Positions 27,140 through 36,816 of a stretch of DNA of 64,000 bases are shown here, piece by piece. Position 1 is the stretch's first letter, and every line of letters begins with the position of its first letter. The position numbers and the translations under genes were made by a program. A model generated the notes under the pieces. It had not been told where the DNA came from. It worked only from the letters and a program-made list of their open reading frames with translations, and made no database searches. This stretch comes from JBBRZM01 sp963813635 (lineage in GTDB: Bacteria; Actinomycetota; Acidimicrobiia; IMCC26256; JBBRZM01), in the NCBI GenBank assembly GCA_963813635.1, contig CAWEZO010000007.1, positions 1 through 64,000 on the forward strand. The letters are read 5' to 3'.

Positions 27140-28166
27140 ATGCCGCGCCGGTCCCGTGTCCTTGTGGTGTCCGCGGTCGCGGTCGCGCTCATCGTCGCGG
27201 CGTGTTCGAGCGGCGGGTCGTCGAGCAGCTCCAAGTCGACGGCGTCCACGACGGGAAAGCCGAAGTCGTCCCGATCGACGACCACGACCGTGGCCGGGGG
27301 CGTTGCCACGGCGGGGATCAATGCCGCTCCCGCGTCGTGGAAGCTCCCGGCGCCGCGCGCGCGCGGTGGCGCTCACCGACGGCAACGTGGTGTTCGTCCT
27401 CGGCGGTCTCGACGGCTCGAAGCAGCCGACGGCCACGATCCTCCGTGTTGATCCGGCGACCGGTCTGAGCGCGACCACCGGCGCGCTGCTGCACTCGGTG
27501 CACGATGCCGCCGGCGCCAGGATCGGGATCTCGCAGGTCGTGTTCGGCGGCGGCGCCGCGGGCGATACGCAGAGCGCGGTGGTGCAGGCGTACACACCGG
27601 AGCGCAACACCAAAGACATCGGGATGCTGCCGGAGCCCCGTTCCGACCAGGTCGCCGTGTCGGTCGGCGACAGGGCGTACGTGCTCGCGGGCTTCAACGG
27701 CAAGACGTTCACGCCCGACGTGCTGGCGACCGCCGACGGGTTGAACTTCGACGTGGTCGGCAAGCTCGCCGAGCCTGTCCGCTATCCCGCCGCCGCCGTG
27801 GCCGACGGCGCGATCTATGTCTTCGGTGGCGTCACCGGCGGCGTCGACACCCGCTCGGTGCAGCGTTTCGATCCTGCGACGCGCAAGACCACGGTCGTCG
27901 GACAGCTTCCGCAACCGTGGTCACATGCGAGCGCGGTCACGATCGGTGGCGCGATCTACGTGCTCGGCGGCTTCGCGAACAACACGGTGACCGCGCAGAT
28001 TCTCCGGTTCGACGTGAAGACGCACGCGGTGCAACCGGTGGGCGCGCTGCCCGCCCCGGTCTCCGATGCCGCGCTCGTGACGATCGGCGACACCAGCTAC
28101 CTCATCGGCGGGCAGGGTTCCAACCGCGCGACGCTGTCGAGCGTCGTTGCGATCACCGGCAAGTGA
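27140..28166 (+). CDS. Kelch-repeat beta-propeller lipoprotein, one frame break
   Basis: This exported lipoprotein has about 341 residues. The signal MPRRSRVLVVSAVAVALIVA is followed by lipobox ACSS and a Ser/Thr/Lys linker. After one frame break near 27355 there are about five kelch-like repeats, each with an IYVFGG or YVLGG strand: VVFVLGGLDGSKQPTATI, DRAYVLAGFNGKTFTPDVL, GAIYVFGGVTGGVDTRSVQR and GAIYVLGGFANNTVTAQILR. These form a beta-propeller on the outer face of the membrane. Convergent with another propeller lipoprotein. Probably a binding or scaffold protein. No catalytic residues recognised. Confidence 0.76.
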
Positions 28167-28184
28167 CCCGAGGCGCGTGAGCAG

Positions 28185-29363
28185 CTAGCGGTAGTTGCCG
28201 GTGTGGCCGAGGCTGAACCTGCCGGGCTGCGGAAACACCGCGAGGCCGTGCGGGCCCCGACCCACGGCGATCGTCTTCAGGAGGGTGCCCGTCTTCGTGT
28301 CGACGACGTAGACGGCCCCGCTGTACCGACCGGTGAGCCAGAGCTGGGTGCCGTCGGCCGACACGCCGCCCATGTCGGGGGTGCCGCCGATGACCCAGGT
28401 GGCCACCACGGAGCGGGTCGCGAAGTTGATCACCGAGATCGATCCTCCGAGGCGGTTGGTCACGTACAACTGCTGCGCGTTGCGGCTCGGGTAGAGACCG
28501 TGGGCGCCTTTCCCGGTGGGGATGAAACTGACCTCCTTGAGCGCGACCGGGTCGATGACCGACACGCCGTTGCGGCTCTGATTGGCCACGTACATCACCT
28601 TGCCATCCGGTGAGAGTCGCACGTCGATCGGCTGGCCACCGACGTCGAGCTCGCCGGTCACGGTCATCGAGGGCACGTCGATTCGCACGAGCCACCCGGA
28701 GAACTCACAGCTCACGATCATCGTCTTGCCGTCGGCGGTGAAGTCGGCGTGGTTCACGCCCTTGTGCGCGATCGGAACGCTCTTGACGAGCGCCCATGTC
28801 TTCGGGTCGCGGAAGTCGAGCTGGCTGTTGCGCTCCGCCATGACGACGGCTTTCGTGCCGTCGAGCGTGAAGTAGAGGTTGTACGGGTCGTCGACGGGAA
28901 TCGGCGCGCCCGGCTTGCCGGTGCGCGGGTCGATCGGCGTGAGCGTGTTGCCGCGGTTGTTGTTGACGTACAGCGTTTGCAGGTCGTATCCGGGCACGAC
29001 GTGTTGTGGGAGGGCACCGGTCGCGAAGTGGTCGATCACCGTGAACGTCGCCGGATCGATCACATCGACGGTGCCCGACTCGCTGTTGGGCACGTACACC
29101 CGGGCCGGGTCGCCGGCGACGGCGGGACTCAGCATCCCGGCCAGCGTGTGCTCGTACACGATGTCGGAACCTGCCGCAGGCGCGGTCGCCGTGGTCGTCG
29201 GACCGGACGCCTTCGTCGGCACGGTCGACGTGGCGGCGGTGCGGGGGCGCTTCGTCGTCTGCGAGCCACCGTTACTGCTGCAGGCGCCGCCGATGGCGAT
29301 GACTGTCATGACGGCGAGCGCGAACGAGCGAGGGCGAAACCAACCTGAAGAAGCTCGGGACAT
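28185..29363 (-). CDS. YVTN-type beta-propeller lipoprotein
   Basis: This protein of about 392 residues has a signal with lipobox (VMTVIAIGGACSS), a Thr-rich linker and seven YVTN/SMP-30-like repeats. Examples are RVYVPNSESGTVDVIDPATF, LYVNNNRGNTLTPIDPRTGK, VMYVANQSRNGVSVIDPVAL and LYVTNRLGGSISVINFATRS. Such propellers bind ligands or act as electron-transfer accessory proteins at the cell surface. The frame is intact. The start ATG 29363 gives the complete signal peptide. It is convergent with the kelch lipoprotein, 18 bases apart, and divergent from the YbhN-like gene. Confidence 0.85.
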   Translation of the reverse strand: MSRASSGWFRPRSFALAVMTVIAIGGACSSNGGSQTTKRPRTAATSTVPTKASGPTTTATAPAAGSDIVYEHTLAGMLSPAVAGDPARVYVPNSESGTVDVIDPATFTVIDHFATGALPQHVVPGYDLQTLYVNNNRGNTLTPIDPRTGKPGAPIPVDDPYNLYFTLDGTKAVVMAERNSQLDFRDPKTWALVKSVPIAHKGVNHADFTADGKTMIVSCEFSGWLVRIDVPSMTVTGELDVGGQPIDVRLSPDGKVMYVANQSRNGVSVIDPVALKEVSFIPTGKGAHGLYPSRNAQQLYVTNRLGGSISVINFATRSVVATWVIGGTPDMGGVSADGTQLWLTGRYSGAVYVVDTKTGTLLKTIAVGRGPHGLAVFPQPGRFSLGHTGNYR

Positions 29364-29472
29364 GTGTTGAGACTCATTTCTCGCGAAGCGTGCGGCAGCT
29401 TTGCACGGCCGACTCGCCGGCGGTACGCGGCACCGAGTGACGCGAGCCGTCGACGGCGCATGACACCATGGC

Positions 29473-30525
29473 GTGGTGAAGAGCTCGTCGTCACATCGGG
29501 CCCGACGGCGAACCCTCCGAATTGCGTTCCAGATCTTCGCGGTCGCGCTGGCGGTGCACCTGATCTGGCCGCGAATCGCCGGGTTCAAGCACGTCGGAGC
29601 GGCATTCGCACGGGGGAGTCCGGTTGCGATCGTCGCACTCGTCGTGTTCGAAGCCGCAAGCTTGTTGTCCTACGGAGAGCTGGTACGCGTCGTGCTGCGC
29701 TCGATGGGCCAGGACGTGTCGCAGAATCTGGTCCAGCGCACCACGATCGTGGGTACCTCACTGGGGCGCACGCTCCCGGGCGGTACCACCGCGGCGATGG
29801 CCGTCGTCGTCGGCGCGTTGCGTCGAGCTGGCCTCGATGCCGTACGGGCGACCGCTGCGCTCGCGGCGAGCGGCATGCTGTCGTCGTTTGTGCTCGCCCT
29901 GCTGCTGGTGCCCACGGTCGTGCTCGCGATCGTGGGCGGCGACAGCGGCAGCGCGGCATTGAGCGTGGCCGTGGTGGCGGGGGCGATCGTCGCCGTCGTA
30001 GTGGGGATCATTCCGGCGGTCCGGAACCCCGCGGCCGCAGGCAAGCTGGTGGAGCGGCTCCTCGGCCGGGTGCCGGCACGGTTTCGTGCCGGCCTCGATC
30101 CGGCCGCGGTCGGAGCCGGAGTGCAGAAGGCGGTCGAAGGTGTGCGCGAGCTCGCCCACGACCGCCACGCCTTGCGATGGGGACTTGCATGGGCAACGGC
30201 CAACTGGTTGTTCGACGTTGCTGCGCTCACTGCGGTCGCGGTCACTGTCGGGCGCGGCACGCCCTTGACCGCGGTGCTCCTGGCGTACGTGATCGGTCAG
30301 CTCGCGGCCGCGGTCCCGCTCACGCCCGGGGGCATCGGCATCGTCGAGTCGGCGATGATCGCCTCGTTCGTCGCCGCCGGCGCGCCGGTCGCAGCGGCGA
30401 CTGCCACGGTGCTCGGCTGGCGACTGTTCAGCTTCTGGCTCCCGATCCTCGTGGGGCTCTCCTTGTTTCCCACGCTGTCACGGCACGTGGCCGGCGAGGC
30501 CGAGGACGAGACTTTGCCCGGCTGA
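29473..30525 (+). CDS. YbhN/UPF0104 (lysylphosphatidylglycerol synthase TM region) membrane protein
   Basis: This 350-residue integral membrane protein has about eight helices. It belongs to the family that forms the flippase-like region of MprF and stand-alone YbhN proteins. Distinctive segments are TTIVGTSLGRTLPGGTTAAM, GLAWATANWLFDVAALTAVA, and the family's terminal motif PLTPGGIGIVESAMIASFVA followed by LGWRLFSFWLPILVGL. No catalytic synthase domain is attached. It probably moves lipids or lipid-linked compounds across the membrane. The start is GTG 29473. Confidence 0.85.
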   Translation: MVKSSSSHRARRRTLRIAFQIFAVALAVHLIWPRIAGFKHVGAAFARGSPVAIVALVVFEAASLLSYGELVRVVLRSMGQDVSQNLVQRTTIVGTSLGRTLPGGTTAAMAVVVGALRRAGLDAVRATAALAASGMLSSFVLALLLVPTVVLAIVGGDSGSAALSVAVVAGAIVAVVVGIIPAVRNPAAAGKLVERLLGRVPARFRAGLDPAAVGAGVQKAVEGVRELAHDRHALRWGLAWATANWLFDVAALTAVAVTVGRGTPLTAVLLAYVIGQLAAAVPLTPGGIGIVESAMIASFVAAGAPVAAATATVLGWRLFSFWLPILVGLSLFPTLSRHVAGEAEDETLPG

Positions 30526-30531
30526 GCGTCG

Positions 30532-31297
30532 TCAGTCGTTCGCGGCGGCGAGAAGCTGCTCGACCGGCCCGAGGTCGAACGGCGCGCCCATCATCAAGAT
30601 CACGTGGTCCGCGCCGGCATCGAGGTAGTCGGTGACATGGACGATCTCGTCGGATCCGATTCCGACAGTGCGCTCGATCTCCTTCGGGTCGCGACCGAGG
30701 CGTGCGCACCACTCGTCGAGCACCTCGTTCTTGTGCGCGAAGTTGGCCGGCGGGCCGAAGGTGTTCCACAAGTGCGCGTGCTCGGCAACGAGCCGAAGCG
30801 TGACCGTCTCGCCACCGCCACCGATGAAGATCGGGAGCGGGCGCTGGACGGGCGGCGGGTTGAGCTTCTCGAGCCGGGCCTTGATGACGGGCAACGCGGC
30901 GGCCAGCGCGCGCAAGCGCTCCGGCGCAGTGCCGAACTCGTACCCGTACTCCTGGTAGTCGCGCTCGAACCAGCCCGAACCGATGCCGAGAATGAACCGG
31001 CCCCCGCTGAGATGGTCGATCGTGCGGGCCATGTCGGCCAGGAGATTGGGATTGCGATACGAGTTGCACGTGACGAGCGCGCCGAACTTCGCGTGCTGCG
31101 TCTCGACCGCCATCGCGGCCAGCAGCGTGTAGGCCTCGTAGTGCTTGTCGTCGGGATCGCCGTAGAGCGGATAGAAGTGGTCCCACACCCACATGCTGTC
31201 GACGCCGAGACCGTCGACGGCGCGCCATGCCGCCGCGCAGCTCGCTGACATCAGTCGCCTGGGGATGCAGCTGCACCCCGACCTTGAACCGCGCCAT
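30532..31297 (-). CDS. LLM-class F420-dependent oxidoreductase
   Basis: This luciferase-like fold enzyme of about 255 residues starts MARFKVGVQLHPQATDVSEL, has one frame break near 31240, then DGLGVDSMWVWDHFYPLYGD. AKFGALVTCNSYRNPNLLAD and LSGGRFILGIGSGWFERDYQ follow, the latter a highly conserved segment of F420-dependent LLM proteins. Then come LPIFIGGGGETVTLRLVAEH and a C-terminal GADHVILMMGAPFDLGPVEQ. The gene lies next to the ligD-type gene on the same strand and is convergent with the YbhN-like gene. Substrate unknown. Confidence 0.88.
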
Positions 31298-31328
31298 CAA
31301 CCTGCTCCTCTGTCGGTTGTGCGAGACG

Positions 31329-32791
31329 TTACCGGCCGCCGAGCTCCGTCTCGGGCGCCGCTTCGCGCACCACCTCGCGGGGTCCTCGTCATCGCGGAGA
31401 CCGAGGTACGCGGGATGGCGAATCTGACCTGCCTTCGTCCACTCGGTGAAACGCACATTTGCGACGAGCTCGGGCGCGACCCAGCGCACCTCCTTGAGCT
31501 TCGGCGCGGGGGAGAACGGGCTCGTCGGGCGTTCCCGCTCCGCCAGGAGACTCTGCAGCCGGCGGAGCTCCGCGTCGCTGAAACCGGTGCCGACGCGGCC
31601 CGCGTACTTCAGCGCGTCGCCGTCGTGGTAGCCGAGAACCAACGCGCCGAGCGTGTCGGATCGCGCACCTTGCCCGGGAAGCCAGCCCCCGACGACGAAC
31701 TCTTGCGTCGCGTGGTTCTTGATCTTGCGCCACGCGGTCGAGCGGAGCCCGGGCTCGTAGGTGCTGTCGAGCCGTTTCGCGACGACACCCTCGAGACCGA
31801 GTCGCTTCGTCGCCTCGAGGAGGTCCGCGCCGCCACCCTCGTGTGCGGCCGGCGTCTGCCATGACGCGCCCTGCAACGCGAGTTGCTCGAGCAGGTGCCG
31901 GCGATCGCGAAACGCGAGCTCGGTGGTGAGGTGACCGTTGAGCCAGAGCACGTCGAAGATGGCGTACACGACCGGCACTTCGTTCGCGAGCCGGCGGATC
32001 GCGCGGGCGTCGTCGACGTGCATGCGCGGTTGTAGCCGCTCGAAGCTCGGTCGCTCGTCGTCGAACGCGACGATCTCGCCGTCGAGCACCACCTCGGTCG
32101 CGCCGAGCGCCGCCCCGAGCGCGCGGAGCTCGGGATACCGATGCGTGATGTCGTTGCCGCGGCGGCCTTGCAAGCGGATTCGACCACCCTCGATGTATGC
32201 CAGCGCGCGGATGCCGTCCCACTTGACCTCGAACGCCCACGCGTCGTCGTCCCGGGGCAACTTGTCGCCGAGGGTCGCGAGCATCGGCTCGAGCTGCTCG
32301 GGCATGGGTTCGCGCGTGGGATCGGCCGGCGGGTCCATGCGATGGATCATCCAGCTGTCGCCATCGGTCTGGAACAGCGCGTACCGACCCTGCACGCGCT
32401 CGCCGTGCAACACCACGATGACCTCATCGGGGCGGAACTTCTCGGTGGTGTAGGTGCCACGATCCCAGACCGTCATCGTGCCGGCGCCGTACTGACCCTT
32501 GGGGACGTCGCCCTCGAACTCGAGGTACTCGAGCGGGTGATCCTCGGTGTGCACCGCGCGGTGGTTGCGGCGCGGATTTGTCGGGATGCCCTTGGGAACG
32601 GCCCACGACGCGAGTGCGCCGTCACGTTCGAGGCGTAAGTCCCAGTGGAGCGCGCGGGCGTGATGCTCCTGCACCACGAAACGCGCCGAGCCGTCCGGAG
32701 TGGTCTGCTCGGCAGACGTGCCGGACGGCTCGGGTGTCGATTCGAAGCGGCGCTTCGAGCGGTAACGGCCCAGGGGGTCGGGACGCGTCAC
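31329..32791 (-). CDS. ligD: LigD-type DNA 3'-phosphoesterase/ATP-dependent DNA ligase
   Basis: This protein of about 487 residues has two domains of the bacterial end-joining enzyme. The N-terminal phosphoesterase domain (about residues 35-150) has FVVQEHHARALHWDLRLERD, LEFEGDVPKGQYGAGTMTVW and YALFQTDGDSWMIHRMD. The ligase domain follows, with nucleotidyl lysine K190 in FEVKWDGIRALAYIEG, VVLDGEIVAFDDERPSFERL and GVVAKRLDSTYEPGLRSTAW. The OB-fold contains FVVGGWLPGQGARSDTLGAL. The polymerase domain is absent. One frame break near 31375 must be bridged to reach the stop at 31329. The symbol reflects domain type. A Ku gene is not in this window. Confidence 0.91.
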
Positions 32792-32824
32792 GGCTCGGCA
32801 CCGCTGATCGGCGGTGCGTCTCGA

Positions 32825-33016
32825 TCAGTCGCGGTGCAGCTTGTCCTTCACTGCGTCGACGACGTCTTCGACCTTGTCCTTGGCATCCTCGGCAATACCC
32901 TTGACCTTCCCGCCGGCACGGTCGGCCTTGCCTTCGCGCTTGAGGTCGTCGTCGTCAGTGAGGTCGCCGACTGCTTCCTTGGCCCGGCCCTTGATGTCGT
33001 CAGTCTTCTCGCCCAT
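32825..33016 (-). CDS. CsbD-family stress protein
   Basis: The 63-residue hydrophilic helical protein begins MGEKTDDIKGRAKEAVGDLT and continues DDLKREGKADRAGGKVKGIA, the repeated helical pattern of CsbD proteins. In other bacteria the family is induced by general stress or phosphate starvation. It has no enzymatic motif. It is a separate gene 33 bases upstream of ligD on the same strand. A transcript from here could run into the ligase gene, an arrangement that would fit stress response. Confidence 0.9.
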   Translation of the reverse strand: MGEKTDDIKGRAKEAVGDLTDDDDLKREGKADRAGGKVKGIAEDAKDKVEDVVDAVKDKLHRD

Positions 33017-33284
33017 ATCGGAAACTCCCCATCATTCGGTTCATTCGAATCTTGCCGCGCGCACCATCGGTGCACACGCGTGTTCACGGTTCTTCCCGGC
33101 GGGGGGTGCGCGGAAACGTGACACGAGTCTCTCCGCCGTTGGTTTCACCGGGCGGCACCCGGGGTATCGCGTCGCGCGAGTCGGATGGCGTCCCGATGCC
33201 CGCAGCCGTCCGATTGTCCGGAGTCCGGCCTGGAGGCCGTCCCTGCCCGGCCTTCAGGCGGACCCGGTGACGCGACCACACGGC

Positions 33285-34484
33285 TCAGGTGTTTGCCACC
33301 GCGTCGTCGAGCACGTCGAGCGACGTCTGCACGAGCACCCTGATTCCCACCGCGATCGCGCGTTCGTCGACGTCGAACATGCTCGCATGCAGGTCGAGTC
33401 GCGGGCGGTCGGACGCCGGGTCGTGCACGCCGAGTCGTGCATACGCACCCGGGACCCGTTCGAGGTACCACGAGAAGTCGTCGCCGCCGGCGCTCTGGAT
33501 GGTGGGAACGACCGCCACGTCGCCGAGCACACGCCGCGCGGCGCGGTCGAGGAGCGCCGTCGCACGTGCATCGTTGTTGACCGGAGGCGCGCCGCGGCGG
33601 TGTACGAGCTCGAAGGTCGCTCCGAGGGGGGTGACCAGCGTGTCGAGCACCTCGGTGACGAGCGCGGCTGCGCCGTCCCATGCGCCCCGATCCGGCGTGC
33701 GTGCGGAGCCACTGACGACTGCGAGTGACGGGATCACGTTGGGCGCCTGACCGGCGTGGATCGCACCAAAGACGATGTTGAGCTCGGGCTCGCGGGCGCG
33801 CACGAGGCTCGGAAGCTCGGCCGCGACCCGACCGGCGATCGCGACGAGATCGGCGGTGAGCTCGGGGCGAGCGGTGTGGCCACCCGGGCCGTGGAGGCGG
33901 ATCTCGATGAGGTCCGCCGCCGAAGTGATCCCGCCGACGCGCACACCGACCTGGCCGGTGTCGAGCTTGGGATCGCAGTGCAGACCGAAGATCGCGTCCA
34001 CACCGTCGAGACCCCCGGCTTCGATCACGTCGAGCGCGCCCCCGGGCACGGCCTCCTCGGCGGGTTGGAACAACAGCCGTACCCGGCCGGCCGCATCGTG
34101 TGCCGCGAGGATGCGTGCGAGCGCGAGACCGGCGCCGAGCACCATCGTCGTATGCACGTCGTGGCCGCACGCGTGCGCGACTCCCTCATGCTGCGATCGA
34201 TAGTGCACGTTCTTCTCGTCGATCATCGAGAGCGCGTCGAGGTCGGCGCGCAGCGCAACGGTCGTGCCGTTGCTCGCTCCGATGTCACACACGAGACCCG
34301 TTCCCGATGGGAGTACCAGGGGGTGCAGGCCGGCGACTTCGAGGCGCTGCGCAACGAGCGCGGTGGTCTCGAACTCCTCGCGGCTGCGCTCGGGCCGGGC
34401 GTGAACCTGCCGGCGGAACGCGACCAGCTCCTCGAAGTGCGCGTCGAGGAAGGTGTCGAGGGCTGCTGTTGCCGGCGCGATCAC
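33285..34484 (-). CDS. M20-family amidohydrolase (hippurate hydrolase-like)
   Basis: This intact 399-residue metal-dependent amidohydrolase has the metal sites in HACGHDVHTTMVLGAGLALA and LFQPAEEAVPGGALDVIEAG. GLHCDPKLDTGQVGVRVGGI, the dimerisation domain start LHGPGGHTARPELTADLVAI and the C-terminal SAGGDDFSWYLERVPGAYAR with LHASMFDVDERAI follow. Relatives hydrolyse N-acyl amino acids, indole-acetyl conjugates or mycothiol-type conjugates. The GTG start overlaps the stop of the YbdK-type gene (GTGA), so the two are coupled. That neighbour suggests substrates that are amide or gamma-glutamyl conjugates, which is inference. Confidence 0.9.
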   Translation of the reverse strand: MIAPATAALDTFLDAHFEELVAFRRQVHARPERSREEFETTALVAQRLEVAGLHPLVLPSGTGLVCDIGASNGTTVALRADLDALSMIDEKNVHYRSQHEGVAHACGHDVHTTMVLGAGLALARILAAHDAAGRVRLLFQPAEEAVPGGALDVIEAGGLDGVDAIFGLHCDPKLDTGQVGVRVGGITSAADLIEIRLHGPGGHTARPELTADLVAIAGRVAAELPSLVRAREPELNIVFGAIHAGQAPNVIPSLAVVSGSARTPDRGAWDGAAALVTEVLDTLVTPLGATFELVHRRGAPPVNNDARATALLDRAARRVLGDVAVVPTIQSAGGDDFSWYLERVPGAYARLGVHDPASDRPRLDLHASMFDVDERAIAVGIRVLVQTSLDVLDDAVANT

Positions 34485-35626
34485 GCCGTCGCTCCGGGTG
34501 TGTCGGTTGCGAGCTCCTCGATCAATGCGTGCACGACATCGATGAGCCTGCCCCCGCCGGCGAGGATGCGTCTCTGGCGCAGATAGCTGGGCCCGCGCTC
34601 GAGGATCGTGGTGACATCTTCGAGCTCGGCGGCGCATCCGAGCTCTCGGGCAGTTGGCGCGAGCTCGACCAGCAGCTCGTGCACCTGTTCGCACGCGGGT
34701 GTGCGCTCGCCATGGTCGTTTACGATCAGCTCGGCCTCGATGCCGTGACGCGTCGCGAACCACTTGTTCTGGCGCACGACCCATTCGCGCGGAGCAGCAA
34801 GCGTCTCGCCCGCGTCGAGGCGCGCGTCGAGCGACGCGACAAGACTCTGCGCGAGCGCGGCGACCGCCGCGACCTCGCGCAATGTCGGAATTCCGTCGCA
34901 CATGCGCAGCTCGACCGTGCCGAAGTCGGGGTGCGGACGGATGTCCCACCACACTTCGCGGATCGACTTGATCGCCCGCGCGGTGACGAGGGTCTCCATG
35001 AACGTCTCGAACTCGCCCCAGTCCGCGATGCGGTACGGCAGCCCCGCGGTAGGCAGCGCTTCGAACACTTTCGTGCGACACGACGCGAGACCGGTGTCGC
35101 GCGAATGCCAGTACGGGCTCGATGCCGAGAGCGCGAGGAGGTGCGGCAAGTAGGTGACGAGCGCGTTCGCGATCGCGATGGACTTCTCGGCCGAGCGCAC
35201 GCCGACGTGGAAGTGGACGCCGAAGATGAGCAGGCGTTCGGCCGTCCACTGCATCTCGTGCACGAGGTCGTGGTAGCGGGCGTCGGGGCTCACCTTCTGG
35301 TCGTGCCAGCTCGAATAGGGGTGGCTGCCGACGCAGATCGGCGCGAGGCCGAAGCGATCCGCCTCGGCGGTGACCTCGGCCAGCGTGCCGCCAAGATCGG
35401 CTCGTGCCTCGCCGACTGTCTCGCAGATGCCGGTGATGATCTCGATCGTGCTCTCGAACAGCTCGTGCTTCGCCTTGGGATGCGTTTCGACACCCGCATG
35501 GCGCGCCAGCGCGGACAGAATCGCGGACGCCCCGCTCACGAGCTCGCCATCCTCGCGATCGACGAGCGCGAGCTCCATCTCGACGCCGAGGGTCGCTCGT
35601 TCGGAGGCATGAAAGGGGATGAGCAT
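34481..35626 (-). CDS. Carboxylate-amine ligase, YbdK/GCS2 family
   Basis: This 381-residue protein of the glutamate-cysteine ligase type 2 superfamily has an ATP-dependent carboxylate-amine ligase fold. Key segments are TLGVEMELALVDREDGELVS with the Glu pair at the ATP site, HELFESTIEIITGICETVGE, and ICVGSHPYSSWHDQKVSPDA. LIFGVHFHVGVRSAEKSIAI, YWHSRDTGLASCRTKVFEAL and VWWDIRPHPDFGTVELRMCD follow. The stop overlaps the start of the M20 amidohydrolase. Paralogues include EgtA and YbdK, which has weak GCL activity. The true amine and acid partners are unknown. Confidence 0.9.
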   Translation of the reverse strand: MLIPFHASERATLGVEMELALVDREDGELVSGASAILSALARHAGVETHPKAKHELFESTIEIITGICETVGEARADLGGTLAEVTAEADRFGLAPICVGSHPYSSWHDQKVSPDARYHDLVHEMQWTAERLLIFGVHFHVGVRSAEKSIAIANALVTYLPHLLALSASSPYWHSRDTGLASCRTKVFEALPTAGLPYRIADWGEFETFMETLVTARAIKSIREVWWDIRPHPDFGTVELRMCDGIPTLREVAAVAALAQSLVASLDARLDAGETLAAPREWVVRQNKWFATRHGIEAELIVNDHGERTPACEQVHELLVELAPTARELGCAAELEDVTTILERGPSYLRQRRILAGGGRLIDVVHALIEELATDTPGATA

Positions 35627-35746
35627 CCGGGTCAGATGCCGGCGCGCCGACCGGTGCAGGGCGCGCCCGGGACGGCCGGCGCTTCACTCAGCATGCATCG
35701 ATTCTCGCGCCTGGACCCACTGCGGGTGTTCTTCGCTCGTTCTCCT

Positions 35747-36776
35747 CTATACAGGGCGGCACTCGATGATGCCGCTCCGTCCCGAGGGCCCGATGCGTTC
35801 GATTGTGAATCCCGCGTTCTCCAACAGCGTCGCCCACTGCGGCTCGGAACGCTCCCGGCCGCCGTCGGTGGCCACGAGCATGATCATGTCGAGAATCTTG
35901 CCCGGGTGGGGGGCGTCGCCAGGTGGAATCACCTGGTCGAGGATGACGAGGCGGCCGTGCTGCGGGATCGCAGTGCGGCAGTTGCGCAGAATGGCAGTCG
36001 CCCGTTCGTCGTCCCAGTCGTGAAGGATCTGCGACAACAAGTAGACGTCGAAGCCGGACGGGACTTCCGCGAAGAAGTCGCCGGGGATGCACGCACACCG
36101 ATCGGACAGTCCGTCAGCCGCGATCATGGCTACCGCTCCGCCGACCGCTTGGGGTTGGTCGAACACCGCGCCGCGTAGTTGCGGCTCACGCGCGAGGAGC
36201 TCTCGCATGATGGTGGCGTTTCCGCCGCCCACATCGATCACCGTGGCGGCGTCGCTCCAGTCTCGGTCGAACAACCCCGCGAACGCGACCAACACTTGTC
36301 GCCGCCATCGCCGCGTCGAACTTGGCGCCTTGATCGGGATTTGCCCGCATGTAGTCGAACAATGAGGCACCGAAGACTTGTTCGAACGCCGGTTGTCCGG
36401 TGCGTACGCTGTGCTCGAGCTCTCGGAACGCGCTGTACGTCACCTCACCGAGCCAGAGGATGTAGGGCCGCATCGATCCGGCGGCATCAGTCTCGAGCGC
36501 GCGGGAAAGCGCCGTCGGGCCGAACTGCCCCGGCGAGACCTCGGCGAACACCCCATAACCGGCGAGAGTCCGGAGCAGCCGGTCCAGAGCCTCGGGATGC
36601 GCGCCACTGAGTTTCGCCAGGTCGGCGATCGGGACGGGACCGTCGGCGACGAGGTCGGGCACTTCGAGGGCGGCCGCGGCGTGCAGCGCCTGCGTGACCA
36701 CGAAGCCGGTGAAGAGTTGCAGTAGCCGACCGGAGACGTCGTCGAGCGGCGGCGTCGGTGAATCGGTAACGCTCAT
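35747..36776 (-). CDS. SAM-dependent O-methyltransferase, one frame break
   Basis: This small-molecule methyltransferase has about 343 residues. An N-terminal winged-helix dimerisation domain (LLQLFTGFVVTQALHAAAAL, LVADGPVPIADLAKLSGAHP, LDRLLRTLAGYGVFAEV) precedes the Rossmann domain. That domain has motif I VIDVGGGNATIMRELLAREP, DVYLLSQILHDWDDERATAI with the catalytic-type His-Asp segment, and RLVILDQVIPPGDAPHPG. One base must be restored near 36300. This architecture is shared with hydroxyneurosporene- and polyketide-type O-methyltransferases. The substrate is unknown and no pathway genes are adjacent. Confidence 0.86.
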
Positions 36777-36816
36777 CAGCACACTTTCGCGGATTCGTGT
36801 TCCGCTGTCACGCCGT

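Noticed and set aside
30428..32791. One 787-codon frame covering ligase and LLM oxidoreductase
   Set aside because: This is read-through caused by a frame break near 31375. The ligase stop and the separate LLM start (31297) are clear once it is corrected.
34100..36178. 692-codon plus-strand open frame across the M20, YbdK-type and methyltransferase genes
   Set aside because: It crosses three well-supported minus-strand genes and shows no conserved segment.
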